From Vicugna pacos (Eukaryota; Chordata; Mammalia; Artiodactyla; Camelidae): a stretch of 64,000 bases of DNA. The stretch is from the NCBI RefSeq assembly GCF_048564905.1, contig NC_132993.1, positions 69,719,001 to 69,783,000 of the forward strand, read 5' to 3'. Position numbers and translations under genes: made by a program. Positions 22,980 to 34,745 of the stretch are shown in pieces (position 1 is the first letter of the stretch; each line of letters starts with the position of its first letter). Below the pieces are notes generated by a model, which saw only the letters and a program-made list of their open reading frames with translations, searched no databases and had not been told where the DNA came from.

Positions 22980-24575
22980 CTATCAATGGATTGTAAGCCC
23001 TGCTTTAAAACTTATGTTTTTTTTTCTTTTTCTTTTCTCTGTTGTAAGTTTTAACAACTGTATTCAAGTATTCATCTTCTTCAACAATAAGACTCATTAG
23101 AGACCATATCATAATAGATTTAACGTGTTTAAATTCATGTCAGATCCTTCAGTGAGTCACAAGAAAAGATGGTAAAAGAAAAGGAAAATGTATTTTGGAT
23201 AATGAAATGAGACATTCCATCTTCTTCCTGGCATCACCCCCACATCCCCAGCCCCACCCCAGGACTCTTTCCATTAAGCTTCCATGCTGCTGCTATTACC
23301 TCGTAAGGAATTAATGATGGCTGAGCAGTGGTGATACCTATGATTCAGGGCATGACTCCCACTGGCGTCATTCTTTCAGTTTAACAAAAAAAGTTAAATT
23401 TTTATTTTAGGATTTTTGATTTCTTGAGCAATAAGCTTAAAAGACATTATTCCTTTGGAAATGAACTCAGAAGAAGATTGAATCAAACCTAGAAAATTGC
23501 TGTTTCAGGCTAGTACTTAGAGGATTAAAAATAAAAAAACCCAAAACTTACTTTATCTGAGCAGCTTCCTGCTGTGAACATGTCTCATTTCCTCCTCCTA
23601 CATCCTTTCTACTACAGTTTCACTATATATAGGAAGCCATGGTAACTATGGTTTTCACTGCCCAGCAGTTTTATTTTCCTATTTTTTTGATAAGATATAC
23701 CCTGGCAAACAGTGGATAACCACTTTCTGTAGTTTGAGCCTGGCAGGAGAGGGGCGGTCACATACCTCAAGCCTGGCCAGTTAGATTGCCTGGCTCTGGT
23801 TGCCACAGTTACTAGTTCAGGAATTGGTAGATAACACAGGTCAGAACAGGAACAAATGCATGCAAGAGTAAACTGACTAGTAAAATATTAAAAATGAGAC
23901 TATGTGATGAAGACTGTTTTGTTCAGTTTTCAAAATGTTTAAAATGTTTTTTAATGTAGCTTTGTAACCTGGTAACTAACAGGCATACCTACAGGTGAAA
24001 TGGTTTTCATGGACTGGACACTGGTTAAAGGGTAGAAATAGATATATTCCTTGTTGGGGGTGAAAAAAAAAAGCATTAGAAATGGAGACATCCAGGGAGT
24101 AGATATCTTAGAAAATTTCAGAAGTGTCTTATATGCACTTCTTAAGTGTTTTATATGCATTATTAGGGTTTTATAGGAAATTTTCAGGCAAAGTGGTTGA
24201 AGATAGATCGTAAATGCCAAGTGACCATAGAGGAGGATAGAAGGGAGACCTCCCAGCCAATAGCAGAGCAACTAACAGGTTCGAAGCAGAAAAGGTTGTG
24301 CTCTGTGGATAACACTGTGCTAGTGGAAAGGCCGTATCTTCATGATGAGTGAGATGACAGACTTCCACACAGTAAGTCGTGGGTGTCACAGGGTGATGAG
24401 AGCATTTTTAAAATTTTATAGATACCAGTACCCAAATTATTAATGTTCAATATAGATTTTTGTCAGTTGAGCTCCTTACTGTATCCTGTATCCCAAGCAT
24501 GTTTGCAGGATAATGTAATAGATGCGAGTTAATGACCATTAAGTTGAGACAGTGGAGTAAGTATCAGTGACAGTT
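22980..24575. other. Gene-free stretch, nothing named
   Basis: No family recognised. A C-rich run (23230-23275) and minus frames at 23612-24389 lack protein features. Confidence 0.45.
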
Positions 24576-24579
24576 GGGC

Positions 24580-25161
24580 TGTGACGGTTAATTCTAGCAG
24601 GACTGAAATTAGCCTGAGATGTTTCACTGAAATACAAATGTACCAGGCTCTGGTGCCTGCTCAAAGCATGAGTCGTACTGATTAATAGTTTTCTTTATAA
24701 TCATGGGTCTGAGAAGCTGAGGGGCAGTTTATATCAGCTTGTCAGTATTATTTACTGTTAACAGTGAGATTGGCGATTTGCAGCTGGTCTCAGTGAGACA
24801 CCTTGAGGCCTCCGCCGTTGAAGCTGGTTTACATAACAGGAATATGCCCATAGGACCAGCAGGATGTAAGAAGTCCTGGCTGAGGCCCCATTAGGGCTTC
24901 CTGGTTCTGAGGTGTTGTGTACGCAGACCAGTGTTTCCTGATCTAAGAGAGAGTGTATCCAGAGCGGTTTTTACAAAGGAGGGCTGTTGGACTGGAGCTT
25001 GGCCACTCTGGATTCATTGCTGTGAGACAGCCACTAGTTGTAATGCATATCCTTATTTTAATGATGTTGCTGTATGACATCCTTTTCCTGTAATGAACCG
25101 TAGACTTGTAAACACTGTCATGTCAAATCTTCTTTAGCAGTTGAATAGTCTTCTTGTTACA
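24580..25161 (+). repeat. Left LTR of the ERVL-type fossil
   Basis: Begins TGTGACGGTTAATTC and ends near TTGTTACA, just two bases before the primer-binding site. Length is about 580 bases. The ends are by eye. Confidence 0.55.
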
Positions 25162-25163
25162 GC

Positions 25164-25181
25164 TGGTTTCAAAAGTGGGAT
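25164..25181 (+). other. Primer-binding site, tRNA-Leu type
   Basis: TGGTTTCAAAAGTGGGAT differs at two positions from the ERVL site as I remember it and lies in the expected place after the left LTR. Confidence 0.55.
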
Positions 25182-25921
25182 TCATAAGACCCTTGACTCA
25201 TTATTAACTAAAAATACAGAGCAAACTGTAATTATTTAGAGATAAAAATGATGATTCTGTTAAAGGGACTGAAATGAACCATTGATGCTGCATGGTTGCC
25301 TAAGTAGGATTTTGGAATCAGTAACTCATAATAGAACTTTCTGGTAGAATTGGGAAATGGGAGAACCTGAACATCAGGAGCTATCAAAATGGAAAACTTC
25401 AAACTGAGAACAAATTGGCTAAAATTTCAGGTCTATGGTATGTCCTTCAGCACAATTTCAAAGCAAAAGGAAGTTCAGTTGAGCTTTGTCCTTTCAGGCA
25501 GGTCAATCTTCAACCAAAGAATGTTGAGAAACTACGTTTAATAAGTCACATATGCCTATGAGACTAATTACAATTAAATGGTCATTGAAGTGGGGAAAGT
25601 TGGTAACAGAAGGGGGAAAAGGCATGAGTATAAGGAGTTATGCAGTGAAGCAATCACATCACTTGGAAGACCATTACAAACAACTCTCTGATGAACCCGT
25701 ATTAAATTGGCTCTGGAGAATTTTAGAAGAAAAGGCTTTGTCTCTAGCTTTAAACACTTTTGAGTAAAGGAGAGTGTTTGGGTTTACCTGGATCCTCAAT
25801 TAGCTGCTCCCTTTCAGAAAATGGTTGTAATGTTGTGATTTATTAATAAGTATTTGGTCTTTGATTTCTGGCACAGAGCTCCTAAAACCCTTGGAATTTC
25901 CTGAGTGATGAGAGCAATCAG

Positions 25922-26605
25922 TGTATCTTTTGTTATGTTAATGAGCTGACTTTTAGAATGTCATCTAAAGATGGGAGGTGGTTGCCATAAGAACCAACCA
26001 TATAATTAAAGAGTTAGGACTTTCAGTTACACCCACCCTTACCCCAAACTCCAGGGAGGGTAAAAGGGCTGGAAATTGAGTTCAGTCACCAATGGTATAA
26101 TTAATACTGCCTATGTAATGAAGCTTTCATAAAAATCCAAAAGGATATGGTTTGGGGAGCTTCTGGATCGGTGAACACATGGAGATTCAGAAAGACTAAC
26201 ACACTCTGAGAAGGCATAGAAATTTTGCGCCCTTTCTCCGAACCTTGCCCTGTGCATGTCTTCCATATGGCTGTTCCTGAGTTAATATCCCTTCATCAAA
26301 AACCAGTAATCTAGTAAATAAAATGTTTCTCCGAGTTCTGTCATCTCCTCTAGCAAATTAATCATACCCAAACCCAAGCTTGGGGTCATGGAACCTCTGA
26401 TTTATAGCGGATAGGTCAGAAGCACAGATGACAACCTAGATTTAAGACTGACATCTAAAAGTGGGGTTGGGAAGGGAAAGTCTTACAGTACTGAACCCTT
26501 AACCTGTGGGATGTGATGTTATCTCCACATAGATAATCTAATGTCAGAGTTGAATTGTAGGATACCCAGCTGGTGTCAGAATTGCTTGGTGGTATGTAGA
26601 AAATC
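25922..26605 (+). mobile_element. ERVL/MaLR-class LTR fossil nested in the ERVL-type element
   Basis: The blocks 'tttgttatgttaatgagctgac', 'aatgaagctttcataaaaatccaaaaggat', 'gagcttctggatcggtgaacac' and 'ccttgccctgtgcatgtcttccatatggctgttcctgagtt' are followed by 'aatctagtaaataaaatgtttctccgagttctg', then 'ggtcagaagcacagatgacaacct', and end near 'cagctggtgtcagaattgcttgg'. These follow an LTR family that I recognise but cannot name with certainty. It carries its own polyadenylation-signal region. It sits between the two LTRs of the larger fossil, so it inserted later or is part of a compound element. Confidence 0.6.
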
Positions 26606-27015
26606 TCCAACATCATGGAACTGGTTATTGGAATTGTAAGGTTCACAGAGATGCTCCTGCTTGACTAGAATGGATTAAGGGAAGGGTCCATCTTATAAGC
26701 CCAAAGAAGAGCAATTGTCTTGTCTTTCCCTGTCATATAGATGAGCGCTACTACTGTATAAGGAGCAAAGAGTGAATTCTGGATAAAAGTTGAAATGTAT
26801 GACAAAAAAATTACCAGTGATGGCCTCTTCTTTACATGAATGTATAATTGGATATGATAATGAAATGGCACAGATACAGTGGTGTGGCTCTAATGTGGGA
26901 GTGAAAAAGTGAGTACCTTGGCATCATTGTCTATTAAACTTTGTAATCTGAGAAAAAGGATTTGGCTATGTCCTCAGGATGTTTGTTTGGGGATCCTAAA
27001 ATAACAGACATGGTA

Positions 27016-27418
27016 TATTTGTTAGCTAGGGCAGCTGTAACAAAGTAACCACAGACTGGATGGCTTCAACAATTAAATTCATTTTCTCCCGGTTCTGTAA
27101 GACCTAATTCCAAGATCAAGGTGTCAGCAGTTCTGGTTTCCCCTGAGGCCGTTTTCCTGGGCTTGGCAGTGGGCCGTCCTGCTGTGCGCTCACGTGGCCT
27201 TTCATCTGCGCATGTGTGTCCCTGGGGTCTCCTCATGTGTTCAAACTTCCTCTTAAAATGGCATCATTCAGACTGGATTAGGGTGCACCCAAATGGTCTC
27301 GTTGTAATTGATCACCTCCTGAGAATCCCTCACTCCCAATACAGTGTATTCTGAGCTGGCAGGGATTAGGGCTTCAACATATTAATTTGGGGAGAAACAA
27401 TTCGGTCCTTAGCACATG
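27016..27418 (-). mobile_element. MLT1-type MaLR solo LTR, fossil, reversed, nested
   Basis: Reads as a reversed MLT1: 'gttagctagggcagctgtaacaaagtaaccacagactggatggctt', 'ccaagatcaaggtgtcagcag', 'cacgtggcctttc', 'ggattagggc' and closing 'ttcaacatattaatttggggagaaacaattcggtccttagca'. It lies inside the ERVL-type fossil and opposite to it in strand. Confidence 0.8.
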
Positions 27419-28025
27419 GCCTCCTGTGTCTTATCAGAAATAATATATTGTGTATTGGAAAAGGTAAATTTTATTGGAAGGAACAAAATAATGTACTAAC
27501 ATTTGATTTTTATTATAACCGTATATTCAGAATATGACATGATACTCTTATGTAGTATAATACAAAGATCATATGTCAAGTTAACACTGTGGAAGTTAAT
27601 AAAACTTGCGGTAACACTAATATTAAAGATCAATTGTATTGGAAGATTGAATTAAAATTCACTCAGGATGGTATCCTTATGAAGGAGAGTCGGCCTGAGG
27701 AAGATTTAGATGTGATTAATCATAGACTGATTACAGTTCTCTACCCTAAAGTACAAGGATATATAAATCAAGAAGGCAGAAAATTATTAAGTTAACACAA
27801 AAAAATGAGAAAACGTGTGCTGCTATTATTGAATGACTCCATTCTCTATGTAAATCCATAACCAGGTCTTCACTGGTTATTACAAATATTTGGAATACCT
27901 GTGATTTTAATTGTCTACCAGCTCAATCTAATTACCCACTGCAGCCTGGTAAGTGATTGCTGTCAAACTTGAATGATTGTTTTGTCATAACAAGGCCATG
28001 CCCATAAATCAGGGAGGTTGAGTGC

Positions 28026-28545
28026 TGTGCAGTTAATTCCAGCAAGTCAATAAGTAGCCTGATCTGTTTTATTGAAATAAGAAACATAAACATAAGATCA
28101 GTCATGTTGATCGTAACCATGATCCAAGGAGTCTGAGGGTAGTTATGTACCAATTTGTTAACATTGTCCATTGATAACAGAGATTGATGATTTATATATA
28201 GTCTGTGAGACCTTCACAGGGTTATGCCTTTGGGGCTGGTTACGTAGCAAGAATATTCTTACATAACCAACAGTGTATAGGATACTCTAGCCAAGACTCC
28301 ATCTGCCCCCTCCCCCAGTTCTGAGATGTTCTGCATGCACAGTAGCAGTCCCTGATGCTAGAAAGAAAGTGTCTCCACTGTGCCATATGGAAAGAAAACA
28401 GTTGAAGCTTGTGCCTGAACCCTTGGTGTGATGCATATCCTTACTTCAATTATATTGCTATATTATATTCTTTACCTACAGCAAATTTTAGCTACATAGG
28501 GTCCTATGAGTCTTCTTTCATGGTCAAATCCTGTTTAACTGCCAC
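28026..28545 (+). repeat. Right LTR of the ERVL-type fossil
   Basis: Homologous to the left copy over most of its length but strongly diverged, perhaps 60-65 percent identical by eye. Start TGTGCAGTTAATTCC is clear and the 3' end is uncertain by some tens of bases. A purine-rich AGGGAGGTTGAG lies just before it. Confidence 0.5.
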
Positions 28546-28783
28546 CTTAAGTACAAGAGTATGAGCCATTATTGTTAGAGAATAAGATATTTGTGTAAGA
28601 AATGGGATGATCAAAAAAGGCTATAACTACTTGTAAATTATAGGGATTCATAGAATGATATATTTGAGCTTTCTGGAAAAATGTACTTTAGCAAAATAAT
28701 TTGTTATTCAGAAAAATATACAAAAAAAGGAGTGAAAGAGATAAGACTCAAGATAGTCTTTCTGGTTTTATACAAGAATATAT

Positions 28784-29126
28784 TGTTGATCTGAAATAAA
28801 TAGATTGTCAGATATTTCTCCAGGAAAGATGGACATATTTGGGATCAGCAGAGAATTGCAGTTTCAGTGGCTGTAATTATGGCAAGCCACTTGCAAGTCC
28901 TTATACAGAAAGGGAAGGAGAAAGCTTTTATACAGAGGGAAAAAGTGTTGGGAGGGCTAAGCAAACAAAGAGTCCACGGCTTTTCATTGTCTGAGTCCTT
29001 GCTGGGAAAGAAGAGGACTCTTCCTTCTTTCTCTCGGGCTCTGCTGTCATCACAGGGCATAAGAACTGTCCTTTTTGGTCTCCCAACTCTATTTAATTAG
29101 GGTTTCTGTTTATTACTTTTTTAACA
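28784..29126 (-). repeat. 3' LTR of the ERV-I-like fossil
   Basis: 343 bases with TG...CA ends. On the minus strand a TATA box TATAAAAG lies at 28925-28932. The polypurine tract CAAAAGGGAGAAA abuts its minus-strand start at 29127-29139, which fixes the boundary. Confidence 0.85.
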
Positions 29127-29559
29127 TTTCTCCCTTTTGATCAAGATCTTTCTCTGTTTCAGCAGCTTTTGTCCCTCAATGCCAGGAAAAACCTGGCTGG
29201 GTGTAGTGTCTCACATCAAAGGGAAAGTACACAGATTAGGAACCTGGCAATGTCACATTCAGATAACAGAGGGGTGAGATGGAGACTTCTCGGGCACTTT
29301 TTATCTCAAGTCCATGTATTACTAAGATCATAGACATTGGAGATGCTCTGAAGTGTTAAGTCATCATCCAAGCTTTGGCGACAAACTTCCAACAGGTCCT
29401 GTCTGGATGTCTTAAAAAGGATGCTTCATCCAACGTCCTCTGCTTAGATTCCAGGAAATCTTTACTTTCAGATCACTAGGTGATGAGCAGAACCAGTCAG
29501 GGCTTAGCAATTTCTTGAGGTGTATCACATGAATCCAAGAGTCTATTCCTTGGAGTCTG

Positions 29560-30520
29560 GCATCACAAGGATTGGTTAGCGGTACTTGATAGGGGTCTTT
29601 TCAGCAAGTTTGAAGACAGTTGTTCCAGAGGTGTCTTTCCATGTAGATGAAATCTCCAGGTGACAAGGTGTGATGCTTAAGGTATTCATTTCCCGAGGGC
29701 ATGCTGGGAAAAAATTGCTCTACGAAAACCTGGTTATTCTTTGTGTGTTTAACTATTTTTTATTGAAGTATAGTAAGTTACGATGTGTCAGTTATAGTAT
29801 GTCAATTTCTGGTAGACAGCATGGTTATTCTTAACAGAAGCAATTAGGCTTTTGCAATAACATTGGAGTATCTCTCCTTTTATCACTTGTGGGTCAGAAG
29901 AAACAGGAGCCAAGTACCTTCAGTGTCCCATTATCTCAAAGGGTGAGAGTTTATGAGTTCCAAAAGGAGTAAACCTGAGATTTAAAAGGACCAATAGTAA
30001 TACTTTCGGTGGAGAAATACCTCCGCCTCTACGACTTTTGTCCATTAGGTCTTAATAGTGCCGTGAGTATGTTCAGTTAACCAGAGGAATGAGGATGGTG
30101 GGCACAGTGGAAGCATTGTAACAGCCAGCCAAACAGCACAGACTTGTCAAAGCACCTGGCCACAACATGGGCTCCTCCATCACTATGAAGTTGGAGAAAA
30201 AGTTCCCCAGGTAGAGATCATCTTCTCTAAAGGGACTGTAGCCGCAGAAGAGGTAGTAACCTGTCTGTAAGGGAAGGCCAGTGTGGAAACATATAGACCA
30301 TGGCTAAAGCATATTTATAACCATTAGAAAAAGGAGGTTTAATGAAATCCATTTGTCAGGCCTGGAATGGTCCATTATTTACAATGTCTGGGAGTGCTAT
30401 GAACAGGCTTCCCTGGGTTGTACTTTGAACAAGTGGGACAAGTGAGGTGGGTGCTCTCTCTGGCCTTGCTAATGTTTCCCCACCAGTGCTGATTCGTGAA
30501 GGCTATGATTTTATCAGTAG
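29560..30520 (-). pseudogene. Retroviral integrase trace (pol) of the ERV-I-like fossil
   Basis: Near 30440-30520 the minus strand shows an HHCC-type zinc-finger trace with a CPTCSKYNPGK segment. An MDFIK-like core start lies near 30340, and a C-terminal segment with LSPGDFIYM lies near 29640-29670. Integrase joins viral DNA to the host chromosome. This copy is a broken fossil. Confidence 0.65.
29742..29821 (-). mobile_element. Short L1 3' tail inserted in the provirus
   Basis: A piece of about 80 bases reading 'tttttattgaagtatagtaagtta...gtcaatttctggtagacagca', the reverse of an L1 3' end. It is bracketed by perfect 11-bp duplications TGGTTATTCTT at 29731-29741 and 29822-29832. It is an extremely 5' truncated insertion and younger than the provirus. 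Confidence 0.8.
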
Positions 30521-30759
30521 ACCAATGGTTTCATGCATGTACGTGGTGAGGAGTGGCAATTTTAGAGTCTCATGTGGGATTGGCTGTTACTTGGTCTGAA
30601 CTAGAGCTTCCTCTTTTTATCAAACAATTCTTGAATTTCCAAGCTTGTTTTTCCTTTATGAAGGCCAATTGTTGGGCCTCTCTAGCCAATTTTTTCCCTA
30701 AATTGTCATTTGAGAAAATATCCCTTTGCACCATGACAGAGACTGGGCTGCTGTCAGCT

Positions 30760-31200
30760 CTGTTAAGGCAGCACTCTTTGCAAAAATATCGGCAAGATGA
30801 TTTTCCTTAGCTTCCAGAGAGTTAGGATCAAAATTCCCCAGAAATTTAATAATAGTTAAAGTGGCAGATACAAGTATTGCACTAAATAATTCCTGAATAT
30901 AGAGGCAATTTTAAATTTTATTTCCACTGGAAACAGGGACGCCATGTTGCTTCCACAACATTCCAAAATCAGAAGCTACTCTGAAAGCACCTCTGCTATC
31001 AGAATAAATCCTGGTAGTTTTGTCCTTGGCTGAAGTACAAGCCTGTGCAAGATCGTAGATATCAGCCTACTTCAGTCTAACGTGGGTAAAGATGTGCCTC
31101 ATCAACATGAAAAGGGGTTGTAACAGCGCACCCAGCACAGTGTTTGCCACTGTCACCTCTTAAGTAGGAGCCATCAGTGAACCATGAGAAGTCAGCTTTA
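30760..31200 (-). pseudogene. RNase H trace (pol) of the ERV-I-like fossil
   Basis: The minus strand carries SWFTDGSYLRGD (31150-31190), the usual start of the retroviral RNase H core with the first catalytic aspartate. Near 30770-30820 an ENHLADIFAKSAAL segment matches the end of the domain. It is broken. Confidence 0.7.
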
Positions 31201-31963
31201 CCCGGTAGAATTACCTGTAGGTCATTACCGGTGGTTGGGTTGATCGGCCAGCACTAAGCAGTCATGAGACGCTTCCGCAGGGATGGGGGCGGAGGGGAGA
31301 AGAACAGCTGGGTTAAGATTATTAAAACTTGAAAGAGTTCTGTGAGGAGCAAAAGGAGTTCATAGGAGGTGAGGCAGCTGGCTGAGAAATGTTAAGTGTG
31401 ACAAGAATTTAGGAAAGCCTCTACTGACTGCATGAAGGACAAAAAGGATTAAAGGAGATCCTAGGATTTTCTCAGTGGCCTGGACCAAAAGGGCAGTGGC
31501 TATAATGGCTGTAAGGCAAGAGGTGTATCCTTGTGCCACAGGGCCCAGTTGCTAACTGTAAAACCCTGTGGGTTGATGTAGGTCCCTGTTTCTGGATGAG
31601 TGCCCAAGGACACCCCCTTCCTTTTCATGTACAATAAGAAAAAGGGAAATCTGATCATTGGAACGCCCAAGGGCAGGTGGGTTCATTCAACTTTCCGTTA
31701 AGGCCTTAAAGGCTATGTTGTCTATTTCTTCCCATAAAATTGGTCAGGGTTGTTACTGTTTAGTAAAACATATAGAGCTTTAGCCGTAAGAGAAATCTGG
31801 GGATTTAATTTCAGAAATAACCAACTAGCCTGAGAAAAGCCTCACGGTTGGTGCTTAGTTTCGGGTTTGGGAAACCGAAGACACCATGAGGCCTAACTGG
31901 ATCTAGGTGTAACCCTTGTTCTGATATCAGATGCCCTAAACATCAAACCTGGATTTGTGTTGA

Positions 31964-32520
31964 TTAAAAATTTTTTTTGGTGGCCTCATGTCCCTTTAAG
32001 GCTGAAAGCTTTAGTGAGTGGATGCTGTCTTCCTGTGAGGAGGCTTGAGAAGGAGAGCAGAGAAGTAAATCATCCATATAGTGCAACAAAATAGAACCTC
32101 CAGGGAACTGTATGTCACCCAGATTCACCTTCAGGATTTTCAAGAAATACGAAGGACTCTCAGCGAAACCCTGAGGCACTACTGTTCAGATGAATTGTTT
32201 TTCTTCCCAATGAAGGCAAAAAGGTGCTAGCTAGTTTCATCAACTACAGTACTAAAGAATGCACTGCATAAGTCAATTTCAACAAAGAATTTGTCCTCTA
32301 TGGAAGTGGATGTTAGTGATACATGAGGGTTACGAACAACGGAGTGTCTAGAGGTAACGGTGTTGTTTATTACTGGTGGTCCTAGACAGACCTCGACCCT
32401 TGGTTTTCTCACCAGTAAAATGCGAGTGTTACAGAGCCCAGTGTAAGGGATAATGAAGCCTTGAGCCTTGTAATCGTCTATTATGGGCTTTATGTCTTGA
32501 AGGATTTCTTTGCTCATAGG
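31964..32520 (-). pseudogene. Reverse transcriptase trace (pol) of the ERV-I-like fossil
   Basis: Minus frames contain segments of the RT fingers and palm: PIIDDYKAQGFIIP, then PHVSLTSTSIEDKFFVEIDLCSAF with the first catalytic aspartate region, then MPQGFAESPSYF, and the active-site box HYMDDLLL at 32069-32080. These are gamma-like class I features. The gene is broken and ancient. Confidence 0.85.
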
Positions 32521-32929
32521 GTATTGGTTAATTCTAGGAAGAGGTTCTGAGAGTCTAGTTGGATTTTAACGGGAGGTTTTCTATGAATTTTGCCAACATC
32601 ATTTGGAGATTTTGCCCATAAGGAACAATGGTAACTGATTCAATAGGGACAAATAATCAGTGTTGTCAGAATGTCCTCTAGTACCATCAGAGACAAAGCA
32701 AATAAAAGATGCCAGAGGGCCATTTAATTCACCTGGTGTGTTGCTCTGATGAGTACTATCAATTTTTAGAATTATTTCCCCCTTCTGGGAGAAAGAAATT
32801 CTGTCATGATGCTTTTCTAAGAAGTCTCAGCCTAGTAAATGGATAGGGGCAGAAGAACTAAGGAGAAAAGGGTGGGTAGCTCTCAAAAGGCCTAATCAAA
32901 AGGGAATAGGTACAGGACAGGAGTCTTTT

Positions 32930-33060
32930 GAGGTTCATCAAAGATCCCCACCTATTTGAACTGTTTTAGTACTGCAAGTCAGGGGCTGTTTTATCATAGT
33001 GGGGTTGAGAACTGAGAATGCAGCACCAGTGTCAAGTAGGGTCGGAAATGATTTATCCTC
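32930..33060 (-). pseudogene. Retroviral protease trace of the ERV-I-like fossil
   Basis: The minus strand reads LLDTGAAFSVL around the aspartic-protease catalytic motif DTGA (33022-33033). It lies between gag and RT as expected. It is part of the fossil. Confidence 0.75.
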
Positions 33061-33179
33061 AATCTGGAAAAATGTTCCTCTGAGCTGATTAACAGGGAGG
33101 ATTGGAAAGAGCCCCTGTAGCTGCTCTTAATGTAGTCATTAAGAACTGGGAGGCTATTGGAAAAACTACTTAGAAGGCT

Positions 33180-34745
33180 GAAGGCTCCTAAAGCACTTAC
33201 ATTTGTAGCAATTTCTTTTCCAATGTCCTGGCTCTTGGGAATAATAGAAACTAGGAGGGTTTTGGTTCTGTTTAGGAGCCTTCATTTGCTGGAACTGAAC
33301 ACTAAGAATTTTGGCTATCTACCTTGGAGATACCACATCTAGAGTGTGAGAGAGCTGGTTTGCCAGATTAACTAAATCTGGAGAGGACAGTTTCACATTC
33401 TAGCTTCATCCTTTTTACTAGTAGGGAAAGATCCTGGTTCAGCCTATTTTAAAACATGGAGTTAAAAACTATCCAGGAAGAATCAACATCTGAAGGAAGA
33501 CCAGAATTTTCTTTAAAAACAATCTGAAGTCAATATTTATGAACAGATTTGTCAGATTTTTGTGTGCAAGCTTGAACTTTGTTCCCATCAACAGACTGGA
33601 AAAGCCCTAAGAATTGTTCGATGAAGTCACCTAGCGATTGCCTGCACTTGATCATATAAGATAATAGGCGGGTCTCCTGGATGTAATTCTAGAGATCTTT
33701 CGGGACATTCCCAATTAATGGTTTTTATGCAATGCTAGGCCTGGCCTTCAGCAAGCAGCATATGAACTGGCTAATATAAGTCAGAGAAACCAAGTTCTTA
33801 AGTTTGAATAACTATTAAATCCCTCAGTGTATCTGTGAGAATCTTCAGTTACTTGAGAAGCATCTTTAAGCATGGTTCACAGTTCAGTTTTAGTCCAGGG
33901 AATATAAGAAATTAAGAGTTTTAGCCTCTAGATCCTCAGAAAACTTAAGTGAATTTTTTTCTTTTCTTTTTAAAAAGAAACTTTGAAGCATAATTGGTTT
34001 GCAATGTTGTGCGAGTTTTCTAGTGTACAACAAAGTGATTGAATTTATGTGTATGGCGTATATGGATTCTTCTTTAGATTCTTTTCCATTATAGGTTATT
34101 ACAAGATATTGAATCTTGTTCCCTATGCTATACAGTAGGTCCTTGTTCATCTGTTGTATATACAGTAGTCTGTATCTTTTCATCCCAAGCTCCTAATTTA
34201 TCCCTACTCCACCCTTTCCCCTTTAGTAACCATATTTGTTTTCTATGTCTATGAGTCTGTTTCTGTTTTGTAAAATAAGCTCATTTGTATCATATTTAGA
34301 TTCTACATATAAGTGATATCATGTGATGTTTGTCTTCCTCTGCCTCACTTACATCACTTATGTGATAATCTCGAGGTCCGTCCGTGTTGCTGCAAATGGC
34401 ACTATTTCATTCTTTGGGGGCTGAGTAATATTCTATTGTATAAATACACACCGCATCTCAGAAGGCTTTGTTTTAAAGGGACAGATTCTGACAAGTTGAG
34501 AGGAAACAGGAGTGAGGAGAATTTCAGAGAAAAAGAAAAGTTTTGTGAGAGAATTAGAAGGGGGAAATTGAGGGTATAGAGGAAGCGCAGACAGTGTAGC
34601 AGGGAAGGAGGAGGATGGCGCAGGAGGTGGAGTCTGTCCACAAGAAGCCAAAGAAGAGAGACGAGATGGTGCTGGAGACAGAGCCTGCCACAAAGAAGCT
34701 GAAGGGGAAGAACCTGAGGCTTCAGGGGCCCTTCAATCTTTCTAT
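33180..34745 (-). pseudogene. gag traces of the ERV-I-like fossil
   Basis: Near 33195-33250 the minus strand shows a GHWKRNC segment, the second half of a gamma-type nucleocapsid zinc knuckle. Capsid-like segments lie at 33450-33940. A proline/serine-rich part with PPPAPSSSFPATLSALPLYP lies at 34560-34680, as between matrix and capsid. An L1 fragment splits this region at 33947-34456. Confidence 0.6.
33947..34456 (-). mobile_element. L1 LINE 3' UTR inserted in the provirus
   Basis: The reverse of an L1 3' end: a T-rich tail, 'gtacaacaaagtgattgaatttatgtgtatgg', 'agatattgaatcttgttccctatgctatacagtaggtcc', then 'gttgctgcaaatggcactatttcattcttt' and truncation after 'ataaatacacaccgc'. Imperfect duplications CTCAGAAAACTT (33935-33946) and CTCAGAAGGCTT (34457-34468) flank it. 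It is the same subfamily as the copy at 8.0-8.6 kb. Confidence 0.85.

Larger units (their letters stand above)
24580..28545 (+). mobile_element. ERVL-type fossil, two LTRs, interrupted by other LTR elements
   Basis: Two diverged copies of one LTR, at 24580-25161 and about 28026-28545, share an ordered series of blocks: 'ggttaattctagc / agttaattccagc', 'tagcctgagatgtttcactgaaat / tagcctgatctgttttattgaaat', and 'atgcatatccttattt / atgcatatccttactt'. Immediately after the left copy comes TGGTTTCAAAAGTGGGAT (25164-25181), close to the tRNA-Leu primer-binding site TGGTGTCAGAAGTGGGAT of ERVL elements. The internal region is short and badly broken, with a gag-like trace at 25552-25767. Another LTR fossil and an MLT1 are embedded. 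Low LTR similarity suggests great age, before the split of many placental orders. I did not recognise pol. Confidence 0.6.

Noticed and set aside
24580-28545. Duplicated regulatory block (two copies of about 550 bases)
   Set aside because: A primer-binding site right after the first copy and a gag-like trace between them explain the pair better as LTRs.
34590-34740. Lysine/glutamate-rich + strand reading that looks like the start of a nuclear protein
   Set aside because: It is the opposite strand of the proline/serine-rich part of the proviral gag, which fits the position and the family better.
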